From Psococerastis gibbosa (taxonomy: Eukaryota > Arthropoda > Insecta > Psocodea > Psocidae), in the NCBI GenBank assembly GCA_963971405.1, contig OZ020485.1, positions 13,144,001-13,208,000 of the forward strand: a stretch of 64,000 nucleotides of DNA, given 5' to 3'. This document shows, one piece after another, positions 1 to 8,722 of this stretch. Below the pieces are notes generated by a model. The model ran no database searches, had not been told where the DNA came from, and saw only the letters and a list, made by a program, of their open reading frames with translations. Every line of letters begins with the position of its first letter. Positions within the stretch are counted from its first letter, which is position 1. The position numbers were made by a program, and so were the translations under genes.

Positions 1-50
1 TTCGTATGCAGTCATACAGTTTCCTCCAACCACTGAGTATGAAAAACTAG

Positions 51-165
51 CATTAACTGCTACTACGATCGTTGCGCGTTCAGGCAATTTGGAGGCAATT
101 ACGTTTATACCCTTCTTGTCGAGGGGCCCTCTCGCTGCTGTTGTGGTTCTGATGGGCCCTTTTAT
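51..165 (+). pseudogene. Decayed partial duplicate of the sugar-transporter exon at 224-415
   Basis: This stretch repeats part of the next exon. It has an 18-base identical run ('gcaatttggaggcaatta' versus 'gcaatttggaggcaattt') followed by the same codons for TLLV and a later match to the leucine-rich run and 'gatggg'. A 1-2 base shift near 80-90 and a loss of about 14 bases after position 125 break the frame, and the D-R-x-G-R-R motif is destroyed. No good splice acceptor precedes it. It reads as a dead tandem exon copy, or the remnant of a neighbouring paralogue, rather than an alternative exon. Confidence 0.7.
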
Positions 166-223
166 GATCTCGAATCCTCTTCGCTTGTTTACTAACATTC
201 ACATGACATATTCTGTTTCACAG

Positions 224-415
224 GCCGCCGGTAGCACCCTGGCCCCCGCGTCAGCAACTATGATCGTCGGGTTCATGCAATTTGGAGGCAATTTTGTTTC
301 TACCCTTCTCGTCGACAGACTCGGCCGAAGAGCTCTACTGCTGCTGTCTGGGGTACTCATGGGTGCCTGCACTCTAATACTTTCTGTTTACTTTTATCTC
401 CGCGATTCAGGCCAG
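224..415 (+). CDS. SLC2/MFS sugar transporter (Tret1-like), internal exon: TM8-TM9 region
   Basis: This is one 64-codon internal exon, bounded by a pyrimidine-rich acceptor ending in CAG (221-223) and a GTACGT donor at 416; both boundaries are phase 0. The product begins AAGSTLAPASATMIVGFMQF and contains VDRLGRRALLLLSG, the D-R-x-G-R-R signature between transmembrane helices 8 and 9 of the sugar-porter branch of the major facilitator superfamily. It ends in the start of helix 9 (YFYLRDSGQ). Facilitated trehalose transporters and other insect SLC2 proteins share this pattern and move sugar across the plasma membrane. The N-terminal half of the protein, roughly 270-300 residues if family length holds, lies upstream of the window. 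The match to Tret1 rather than another insect SLC2 paralogue is by recall of the family and is not certain. Confidence 0.88.
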
Positions 416-429
416 GTACGTTTCGGCTA

Positions 430-634
430 CTCAGTCCCAGTGGTGGATCCACGGGGGGGGGGGGGTCATGACCCCCTAAATGAGTAAATTTATAAGAAAA
501 AGTAGTAAAACCTAGTAAAAAAAAATTGAATAAAACTCAACTTTTCAACAAAAAAAATTACCTTTTAAACTTACAAATGCTTGTGACCCCCCCCCCCTCC
601 TAAATTTTTTGCTGGATCCGCCCTTGCTGAGTCT
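430..634. mobile_element. hAT-type MITE with G-run and C-run, inside the first visible intron
   Basis: The element spans 438-626. Its ends are CAGTGGTGGATCC and the complement of GGATCCGCCCTTG. Flanks are CTCAGTCC (430-437) and CTGAGTCT (627-634), 6 of 8 matching, as expected for an old hAT 8-bp duplication. A run of 13 G (453-465) lies just inside the left end and 11 C (587-597) just inside the right end, so a single strand could fold into a long hairpin. The element starts only 22 bp past the exon's splice donor. A close relative lies at 51514-51696. Confidence 0.75.
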
Positions 635-1486
635 GACCATTCTTTGGAAGTGGATTTTCCAGAGTAGAATGCAAACAGCACAAAGACATATAGGCATATA
701 CTGTACGTCCTACGAGGTTCTCATATCCAGACGAAATTTGTATTGTATATTCCACCTTACTCTGCCAGTCTGCCTGAGGCAACAATTGAAATTCGCCTCT
801 CCAAATTGATTTCCCATTCAGAAGCATTGGTATGGGGTAAGTCCTATTTTCGGTAAGTGTAAAAATTTAATATCTCACGAAATATCATTCGTTGAGACGT
901 TGAGTTGTCAACAATAACAGGAAAATATATAAAAAACAATTTTTCTGGGCATTTCGATACTGTGTATAATATTTACGGTACCTCTTTCAAGCACATAATA
1001 ATTATTGAATTTGATTTTAAAAAAAAGATTGGTATCATAGTGCCAAAGAAAGAGCCTTCTAAATCAGCTGTATAATGTTGTGCGGTTGCAGAACGGCCAC
1101 TACATTTTTCAACTATGCGTATCTGCTTACGATTACAAAACAACAAAGTACGCTATAAAATGATGTAAATGATGAAACACGAAGGATTATCGTTGCAACG
1201 GCTTGCAGTTGCAGAAAAGTCCTGGAGGAAATGATGTTGCTGGTGTCCTGCGATTTGGTACCAGTAGGTCAATGTCTGATGATGTTCCATCAAGCGTGCA
1301 GTCTAATGCGTATTCACGCGTAATTGTCCTGGAGAAAATGCCAGCGGTATTGACAGGGGCCAGATGCCAGAGTGTTACAACACACCATGTCGCACCTTGC
1401 TCCAGTCCCGGAGACAGGTGAACAACTATACAAAACCATGGTTCTTGAGACCTGTTTCGTCTGTTTTGAAGTATTTATTGTAGTCA

Positions 1487-1845
1487 TTGCTCTCCTATTT
1501 ATACTAACGTTAATATACGCCGTGTGATGGTCAAAATGATCAATTTCGAGGTTACAACGGATTTGCAACTTTAGAGGTCCCAGGAACCAAAAATATCTTT
1601 GTGTTGATTGATTTGTGGATATACTACTCAATGGCTTATGCTGACATTCGGCATGTAGGTTTATAAAAATCTTATCTCGGGATAATTTTTTTTTTCTATT
1701 TTCGGCTAACTCATTAATTTCGAGGGATTAAACCCCCCCCTTAAAACGGCCAAAAAATGGCTAATTTTTTTTTCTAAAAAACGGCTCCCACTATTTATTT
1801 ATTTAAATTCACACATATTTTAGTCGTTATTAATATAAACAAACC
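1487..1845. repeat. REP-A fragment
   Basis: This is an old partial copy of the roughly 1-kb family also seen at 26225, 30697, 35496, 43190, 47167 and 61779. Recognisable landmarks in order are 'tgtgatggtcaaaatgatca', 'aggtcccaggaacc', 'catgtaggtttataaaaatc', 'cttatctcgggataa', 'ggctaactca' and 'aaaacggctcccac'. The CAGA microsatellite and the far half are missing. Confidence 0.6.
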
Positions 1846-1992
1846 CCACTAGGTTCCTAATCAGTCTTGAGTCCCTGGCCATCTTAATAGCTTGATTTGA
1901 AATGTATCGGGTTTATGGTGAGAACCACCTGCTTAAACTGCGATACAACTTTTTGCTGCTTCATCGAATGCGCTGTGGATGGCCAACTAGCC

Positions 1993-2359
1993 TGCATCTA
2001 GGGCCGTAGCCAAGATTTTTTTCCGAGGGGGGGGGGTCCATCTGAGTTCACCGGCGATGAGGTAGAGAGATTATTTTTTTAAGGACTTTTTATGGACCCA
2101 GGCCTACTTATAGTGGCCCATAGGTCCCTTGCCCAATGCCAACGACCCCATGGATTTCGGACATTATTTGTATTGTTTCCGTAAGAATGTTTGGTCATTG
2201 GCAAACTGGTATACATTCTCGATGTCAACCCGGAGATGAGGTAACCTCAATATTTAAAACTCCATTCTATCTAGTGTACTCTACAAATATTTCGGGGGAG
2301 GGGGGGGGGCGTCCGTACCCACTGGACCCCTGCTCTGGCTACGGTCTTGCCTACATCTA
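1993..2359. mobile_element. hAT-type MITE (CCGTAGCC ends) with a SINE3 piece inside
   Basis: The ends are inverted: GGGCCGTAGCCAAGA on the left, and on the right the complement of GGCTACGGTCTT. The flanks TGCATCTA (1993-2000) and TACATCTA (2352-2359) match at 7 of 8 positions. A G-run follows the left end (about 2027-2036) and another lies near the right end (2296-2309). The centre (about 2078-2230) is the reverse complement of the 3' part of the SINE3 repeat found at 39468, 41748 and 49018, so a SINE sits inside the MITE or was captured by it. It lies in the transporter intron. Confidence 0.65.
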
Positions 2360-2538
2360 ACTCAGTGTAGTCTCTTGAATATAAAGTTGGGCTAAAATGT
2401 CCGAAATGCGGCCATGCATTGAATAAATTATAGCCCGTAACATGCATGTAATTTTTATATCCTCCTCGTTTCTGCTTTTATCTATATTCTTAATTACTTT
2501 ATCTTTCCTTAGTCTCATTATTTTTTCTTTCCTTCCAG

Positions 2539-2721
2539 GATGTCAGCAGCATAAACTGGCTGCCACTGCTGAGTCTCTGCTTATTCATGGTTATGTTTGC
2601 TGTCGGCTGGGGTCCAGTGGCTTGGATGATGCTCGGTGAAATCTTTCCAATCCGTATTAAAGGGGTCTGCAGCTCGGCAGCCTGTTTCGTAAACTGGATT
2701 GCTACGTTTCTTGTTACCAAG
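2539..2721 (+). CDS. SLC2/MFS sugar transporter (Tret1-like), internal exon: TM9-TM11
   Basis: This 61-codon exon has an acceptor with a long pyrimidine tract ending CCTTCCAG (to 2538) and a GTAATT donor at 2722. Both boundaries are phase 0, so it joins in frame to 224-415. It encodes helix 9, then GWGPVAWMMLGEIFPIRIKG, the conserved helix-10 stretch of SLC2 sugar porters (G-P-x-x-W, then G-E-I-F-P), followed by CFVNWIATFL (helix 11). The tryptophan of G-P-x-x-W is the residue that lines the sugar site in GLUT structures. Nothing suggests it is broken. Confidence 0.92.
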
Positions 2722-2904
2722 GTAATTAACTGCAATACCGGCAATAATTAGACTCCTATAACAATCTCTAGAAAGTGAAATTCAGATGATACTGCATGTT
2801 AATGTTGTCGCATTAATTAAGTAAGCAAACAGACAAATTAATATGCTGAAGAAGATATAGAAGATAATCCAACAATTCAATTGTAAAAGGTACGGTTATA
2901 AGTT

Positions 2905-3130
2905 CTTCTACTTCTTAGAATGCCTCTTCCATCGAAGATTGGCGATCGTCATCGCAATTGTAAACAATTTCTTCAAGTACAAACTTTTTCTTTTCGCTCT
3001 ACAGCCCTTGATGAGCTTTGGCCTGCTCGACAACACTCTTCCAATCATCTCAATTTTGTACAATACTCCACCATCTACAGACTCCCTAATCTTCTAATGC
3101 CTCTTCTATCGAAGATTGGCGATCATCATG
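2905..3130 (-). pseudogene. Two tandem LINE 3'-end fragments
   Basis: Read on the minus strand, both 2917-2960 and 3095-3145 encode the tail IANLR-W/x-KRH followed by an AGAAG-rich stretch. This is the C-terminus of the same non-LTR reverse transcriptase family seen in better shape at 44464-45240. Other minus-strand tails of the family lie at 23875-24085, 41108-41310 and 51800-52060. Only the last few tens of codons remain. Confidence 0.55.
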
Positions 3131-3595
3131 GCAATTGTAATCACCTAGATAGCGTACTTCGAACACTCAAAAAGGAAGTAAAATATCTAGAGCATCGAAT
3201 GTACTTAGTCATGATGACTGTACTAGGTACTAGGGAGTTGCAACGCAGTGGTTTCCCGTTGCCTTCTGCATCCTTATGTCGTTAACTCTTCATTGAGTTC
3301 CTCCGCCTTCGGGGTGGGCAAAGGAAAAAAGAGTGCCCTAGTGGTGGTTGCTTATTTAGTGGCGGCAACTGTTCGCCCCGTCACATAGTCATCCTCGGGC
3401 TACTCTGGTTATTTCTAGACAAGCCTTCACCACCAGACTTGCCACCTCCACCGATTATGCCACTGCTCGGACGAGGGCTGCTTATTCGTCATATTCGCAG
3501 ATTGCCATCATATCTGGTGCCCTGGTGCCTTTTCGCTATCCACCACCTGCGATCTCACTAGTACCTTGCAGCTCCGCCCTAGCTATAAGTTAATA
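3131..3595. other. Unassigned, relatively GC-rich intronic stretch
   Basis: This is intronic sequence of the transporter. It contains phrases such as 'gttgcaacgcagtggtttcc' that look like worn retroelement sequence, but no reading frame, terminal repeat or tail that I could assign. Confidence 0.3.
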
Positions 3596-3599
3596 AACT

Positions 3600-3730
3600 A
3601 TAAGGCGCATATTCCACCGACGTCAATAGTTTACTATTGACGTGTTCGACGTGGTAGCAGACAATTTTTACATTGTCTTTAATGTCTGCTACCACGTCAA
3701 ACACGTCAATAGTGAACTATTTATGCCTTA
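3600..3730. mobile_element. Short palindromic MITE (TAAGGC ends)
   Basis: This 131-bp near-perfect inverted repeat begins TAAGGCGCATATTCCACCGA and ends TTTATGCCTTA. The inner arms 'cgtcaatagtttactattga' and 'gacgtggtagcagaca' recur in inverse order on the right. The 'gtggtagcagaca' motif is shared with the longer MITEs at 4896 and 41771, so this looks like a short internal-deletion form of that family. Confidence 0.75.
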
Positions 3731-4557
3731 GTTATACGCTAATAGATAGCAAATAGGTGAAGTTATCTCTCATCGGACCGAAATCTAGCACTCTAGATCC
3801 GGGTAGAGTTCTATATAGGAGAGAGGAGAGGCGTTTGAGTGCGCCAAAAATATTTTTGAATCACGTTTCTTATAACCAACCAGTGAAAAAATGACATTTG
3901 ACATGTCCCATTTCTCCAATATATAACTTTAGACCCGGGTTTATGGGGGTGCAACATCCCCAGAAGTACGTTTTCCCGTTTTAAAATGAATTAAATACTT
4001 ACATTTACAGAAAACTGAACTAAAAAAAATGTAGTGACAATGCCTATAGAGTGATATCTCATTCTGTCTAAATTAAAATAAAACTATTTCATTAAACTTT
4101 TCAAAAGATTTCAACGTTTTTCAATACTATTAGACCCAAATCAAAACGTGCAGTCGATTGTTTCGTTTGAATTGAATAACTTTGAACAAAAGCTCCGTCC
4201 GTGATCATTACAGGGAGCTTGGCTCGGGATCATGCCTCTTGAGGTCTGCTGTCTATTGTTGTCCGTACAATTGAATACAATTATCATTGTTTTAGAGGAG
4301 AATAATAGCACTGCGCTTCTAAAGTTATTATATTCAGGCAATTTCAATAGGAACTGTGCAGCGGCAGATATGGGTGGTGCATTGTTATTGTAAAAGACCA
4401 GCTTAATTCTGATTGGCCCATAATCTCGTTGACCGTTTGTTGATGGGCATCCATTGTCAGCACTATATGGTTTTCAGGTTTTCAACAAAATTTGATGGAT
4501 AAACCTGTGATAATTATCTGAAGTCTGAAATTCCAGGCAAGACCGTACCCGCGGTCT

Positions 4558-4775
4558 ATATGTAGAGTAGTGGTACGGACTCTGACTTTCACCCGAAAGG
4601 TTGTTGGTTCGAGTCCCACACTTCTTGCATTTTCTGGCCATGCTTCGGAGGACATGTGAAGCAGGTGGTCCCGGGCTTTCCTAGTTGTGTGTAAGAGAGG
4701 GCTTTATAGCCCTAACTCCGCTAGGTTGGCTTAGTAATGGAACAAAAAAGTCAATATTTATTTATTTATCTATTA
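4558..4775 (+). mobile_element. tRNA-Glu-derived SINE (SINE-Glu), copy 1
   Basis: The head reads GAGTAGTGGTACGGACTCTG, then ACTTTCACCCGAAAGGTTG and the RNA polymerase III B box GGTTCGAGTCC. The anticodon arm with CTTTCACCC resembles eukaryotic tRNA-Glu(UUC). A body ('ggccatgcttcggaggacat', 'gggctttcctagttg', 'ctccgctaggttggctta') and a TTTA-repeat tail follow. Other copies lie at 23648, 34824, 49778 and (minus) 51006, with fragments at 6046-6118 and 44876-44945. Confidence 0.8.
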
Positions 4776-4895
4776 TGTTTTGCCAACGGCCTTACCATTT
4801 TGATTCCATTAGAGCAGAGCATGTTTCAAACTGCGGCAACTTGGTAGTGTGCACAGCGTTGGCAGGGGAACCTGGTGGGACATGATAACTCGCTT

Positions 4896-5280
4896 AGGTG
4901 CCCATTCCATTGACCGGCTAGGGCTATTTCCAAAAACGGTGACGTGGTATAGCAGACATTCATGACTTAGGTGACGTCTCAACCGACCTCGCATTGCAGA
5001 ATGCAAATGACATTGACGGAAATTAGAATTTTTCTTTTTATAGAAATCTATTAAAATGTTTGTACTTAACATATCCCATGACGCCATTTTTTAATTTTAG
5101 TTTGTTTGTTTGTGATTTTACTGTATGATCATTGATCAATTTTAACTATGGCATAGAGGAAAATAAACATTTCCGTCAATTCTGCAATGCGAGGTCGATG
5201 GAAACGCCACCTAAGTCTTGAATGTCTGCTACAACATCACTGTTTTTGGAAATAGCCCTAGCCAATGGAATGGGCGCCTA
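4896..5280. mobile_element. MITE with ~90-bp inverted ends (TA-type), conserved core
   Basis: The left end GGTGCCCATTCCATTGACC continues 'ggctagggctatttccaaaa', 'cggtgacgtggtatagcaga'. The right end is the complement of the same series. Flanks are TA on both sides. The centre ('catgacgccattttttaatt', 'gatcattgatcaattttaac') is shared with the elements at 21558 and 41771, although the terminal sequences differ. Confidence 0.8.
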
Positions 5281-5287
5281 TGGCAGT

Positions 5288-5480
5288 ATAAGTCGAGTTC
5301 TGGTCACCTCCGATTTAATCGTGTGACTTTACCATGTTCCCCAAGTGGTTCGGAGTCCACTATAATCAGGAGGTCCACCCTGTCAGTCAACTCCCCTTTC
5401 CCCGAGGTGATAGAGTCTGCCCTTAGGGTGCCTCAAGTTAACAAACAGACTCACTCCCCCCTCCAGGCAGACAGGGTTGC
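5288..5480 (+). repeat. Repeat family 5, copy 1
   Basis: Landmarks are 'ggtcacctccgatttaatcg', 'ccccaagtggttcggagtcc', 'ataatcaggaggtccaccct', 'tcagtcaactcccc' and 'cctcaagttaaca'. The same series recurs at 40232-40425 and, shortened, at 52435-52535. There is no coding frame of interest, and it could be a SINE body. It starts eight bases after the preceding MITE. Confidence 0.6.
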
Positions 5481-5524
5481 ATAAAGCAGAAATGCTGAAA
5501 GCGCAGGCGTTAGAAACAACATGT

Positions 5525-5632
5525 TTTGCCAGGGCATCATCTAGCATTAAGATGAAGTCCTGGTAAGCTATAGTCTGTAGGTTCGAATCCTGCAAAGCCC
5601 AGATTTTTCTAGTCCCTCTAATTTCAGTAGCA
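5525..5632 (+). repeat. SINE4-like tRNA-derived fragment
   Basis: It contains a B box (GGTTCGAATCC at 5580-5590), then 'tgcaaagcccagatttttct' and 'ctctaatttcag'. This parallels the SINE4 order at 22104-22185 and 29645-29752 (B box, GCCCAG, T-run, TCTAATTTCGG). The head is diverged. Confidence 0.45.
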
Positions 5633-5999
5633 ACAAGAAGCTTGCCTTTTCAACCTAATGCCTGCATTGTGTGGGCTACCATGTAATACTACAAGATTAT
5701 GTATTAAGGGTTGATATGGTTATCAACATTTCAAAATTTCTTCACGCTTGAATTTTTCCTCGCTATTATACTGGTTTAGCTACCTTGCCTCTGTTTGTTT
5801 TCTAAGTTTTGAGAGCATCGGAATTTCAATTTTGAAACCAATTGTGACTTAGGCCGGTTTTCCATGACCTCTCCAGTTATTTTATGCGGGTAGCCTCAAC
5901 TTAATTGAAACGGAAGAAACTGGAATACCTCTACTTGGCTTATTTCCTAATGGTTACACCCAAATTATTGAAGGTAGGCTTCTTACTACCAACTAAAGC

Positions 6000-6118
6000 A
6001 TACTGGTAAGCTCGGGCAAAGTATTTACACTGGGATGTGAGACTTCTTCCACTTCTGGCCATGTTTCGGAGGCCTTGTAAAGTATGCGTGGTCTCGGGTC
6101 TTCCTAGTTGAGTGTATT
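6000..6118 (+). repeat. Worn SINE-Glu body fragment
   Basis: The phrases 'cttctggccatgtttcggag', 'ggtctcgggtcttcctagtt' and 'gagtgta' match the SINE-Glu body. The tRNA-like head is absent or unrecognisable. Confidence 0.5.
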
Positions 6119-6399
6119 TTTATTAACTTTCTTCTAAATTATACATATACACGTAACACACACCTACACACAGTTCTTCCCTGAAGAAAAATATAATTTT
6201 TTTGAAAACCTAAAAAACCGAAAAGTAAAAAATACCCGATTATATGGTGCACGAAGTGATCTTCTACAACTTAAATGAGCCAAATTTTTTATAACTTGCT
6301 GAGTTAATGAAGTAAAAAATGAAAAGAACTTAATTTTGTGGTGCCAATTTTCTACGTAGCATGTCCTCTTAATTAATACCTACAATATATTTATTTTAG

Positions 6400-6597
6400 T
6401 TCTACCCGGATTTTGTGACATGGTTCGGGGCAGACGTAACATTTGGAATATTCACAATTTTCTCAGCCATCGGAGTTTTATTCGTGTTTCTGGCAGTTCC
6501 GGAGACAAAGGGAAAATCTTTAGAAGAGATTCAAAGAGAGCTTTCCGGAGTCGACAATAAGGCATTTGATGTACAAGAGGAAAATACACACTTGTGA
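6400..6597 (+). CDS. SLC2/MFS sugar transporter (Tret1-like), terminal exon: TM12 and C-tail
   Basis: The acceptor ends TTATTTTAG at 6399. The exon is phase 0 and joins in frame to 2539-2721; it ends with TGA at 6595-6597. It encodes FYPDFVTWFGADVTFGIFTI, the rest of helix 12, then VPETKGKSLEEIQREL. P-E-T-K-G-(K/R)-(S/T)-x-x-E-I is the classic C-terminal signature of the SLC2 family. A short acidic cytoplasmic tail (KAFDVQEENTHL) follows. The three exons together give about 190 residues of a protein usually about 450-500 long, with an uninterrupted frame, so the gene is probably functional. Confidence 0.93.
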   Translation, partial: FYPDFVTWFGADVTFGIFTIFSAIGVLFVFLAVPETKGKSLEEIQRELSGVDNKAFDVQEENTHL

Positions 6598-6826
6598 TTG
6601 CTAAATCTGTATAGTTTTGTACACTATCCCACTTCCGTTTCTTTCGTACGAGACATAACTGTACAGCTGTAAATTTAGAGCACTTTTTATTTTATTTTCC
6701 TGTTTTCATTTGTGACATTCTTTCAGAACGGATTTCCTTTTCAATATAGATGCTATGAAGTGCTATTTATGTACCGTACCGTAAAATGTAAAAAGTTTCA
6801 TATTTCCGACTTGACGTATGAAGACT
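6598..6826 (+). other. Sugar-transporter 3' untranslated region up to the retrotransposon
   Basis: These 229 bp after the stop codon contain no AATAAA or ATTAAA. The first canonical AATAAA on this strand is at 6919-6924, inside the inserted LTR. The original 3' end may therefore have been displaced. No other feature is seen. Confidence 0.5.
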
Positions 6827-8628
6827 TGTAAAAATTCCTTCATATATGTCAAATGTGAAATTAAACTTTAATGTTCATTTCTGTTACTCATACTCGTACA
6901 TCTGCTATATTCTTATTAAATAAAACTGTTTGTGATGCTTATGCTTGCTTAACTTAGGAAAGTTAGATTCGGGAACTTAGGGAAATGAAATAAACTACTT
7001 AGGGCTACTCTAGAAGGTAGCTGTTTTCTAACGGATGACCGGTCCTGATAAGACACTGAAGCCCGGAGCCTGATTAGCCTGGGATTGGTGTTACGAAAAT
7101 TAAAACGGGCTAGCTCAGACGACACCCAAGCTAATCCCACTCCGGCTTCAAACTACTCAACACAACTAGGGAAACATGCAGCTACCGAGGTCAAGCTCCC
7201 GATGAATCCGACAGAAACCCAGATCGCGGGGCGCTATACTCTAGAGCCGCATCCTTCCTCATGCGGAGACTCAACTCAGGGAGCGTTAAGGTCAGAAAGA
7301 AACCTGGACAAAATCTGCGACAACAATCTCTCTCTTCTAATGCAACAAAATATACAGTGCAATAATAATTTTTAAATTGAAAAACAGCGCCAAACAGTAG
7401 CGGGTGCATTAAGCTAAAACCACGTCTTAGACGGGGCAATAGAAACCAATATGGCCGAAATAGTCAACAAGATTACCGAGCCAGAGGAGCTCTTATTTTA
7501 TTTTAAAATTAACCGAAAAAACCCAGCCGGGAAAACTTTTCCGCTTTTTCCAAAAGCAACAAAACAAAAATAATGTGAGAGTGACAAACGAAATTACTAC
7601 GGTAAGTACAGTGAAAACAATACATTGACAACCTGGTGATCTAAGCACAGAGACGCTGCGTTTTTGCGCCAAAACAGAGACCTCTTTATTAAAATGTAAT
7701 CAAAACACGAACCCGGGGCGCCAACCTACAATTTTGGAATGATTACTGCCAAACAAGGACCGGTAGACGTGCCCCTTTCCCGTAGGCAAGGATCGGGTCA
7801 CACGCCTCAATTTTACGGTTCCAAAAGTGGCTGCAAACACCCAGCGTCCCTATTCTTAGACCACCATGTTGTAATTAGAACAAGAATGAACAGGCTCCCG
7901 AAGTTTCACAGCTCCAGGAGTGTCATCAGCTGATTATGACAAGACAGACAGCTCATCAAAATTACGTACGGACTAAATGATTTAGAAATGTAGGGGGTAG
8001 CAAAATTGCGCCCAGAACTTAGGAAAATTGACGAACTGGAAAATTATATAAAAGAAAAGAAGCTTACGGACCAGAGCTCACGGCAGGGTACTCGGCTTCC
8101 ACTGGTAGGTGCAGGGCGCAGAGAGTGCATACTCCGCAGGGTGTAGTAGGCCTTAGGCAGGCCGTAGGTAGGTCAAAATATGCATGGCTCACTCCATCTC
8201 GCCTATCCGAAATCCAGGCGGCTACCGGAGCCTAGTTGGTCAGGCTCCGGGCTGTGGCTCCCCAGCGACCGGCTTTAGGCCCAGACAAGTTTTCCTACCC
8301 CATCATGGTGGCTGTTTTCAAGTGCACAAAAAATCAACCTCGACGCAACTCATCACCAAGAAAGTCAGAGAATGAGCAAGTTTGAGACTTGCCAGCTCAC
8401 TTCGTCCTTATCCGGTCATATTAGCCACTTTTAGGCACCTTTTAACTCCCAAGTTGACTTCATGTGGTTACCCTCACCCCCCAAAAAACCCAATATATTA
8501 TTTTGACTCGCCCCCAATTGTGTTTAATCGTGGTTAATGCTCGATTTATTCCCCTTTCGACTCATTTCCGTTTCGAGTTTCAAAGTATCCCCGCCACTCA
8601 CTCCGCGCTGTTTTTTTAAATCATTACA
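6827..8628 (-). repeat. LTR1 (3' LTR of the integrase-only unit), full length
   Basis: This is 1802 bp. Read on the minus strand it starts TGTAATGATTTAAAAAAACA and ends GGAATTTTTACA, giving the usual TG...CA. It carries small repeated reading frames in all three copies that show no family resemblance and no sign of selection. On the + strand it brings AATAAA (6919-6924) downstream of the sugar transporter. Confidence 0.85.
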
Positions 8629-8640
8629 TAGCCCCCCCCT
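8629..8640 (-). other. Polypurine tract next to the 3' LTR
   Basis: The minus strand reads AGGGGGGGGCTA immediately before the TGTAATG start of LTR1. This is the expected place and composition for the plus-strand primer of reverse transcription. Confidence 0.6.
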
Positions 8641-8722
8641 ATACAAAAAAAAAATTGCGAAACCCGCAACAAAACCCAAGACAGCATTTTTTTTTTTGTT
8701 AAATAACCGAACCCACAGAAAA

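Noticed and set aside
4570..4622. tRNA-Glu gene candidate
   Set aside because: The acceptor stem is absent, and the same sequence recurs with a common body and a TTTA tail, which defines a SINE.
6949..8375. Small frames repeated identically at three places (6949-8375, 10232-11658, 13171-14461)
   Set aside because: They lie in the LTRs, so the repetition reflects LTR copying, not a gene family. No domain is recognisable.
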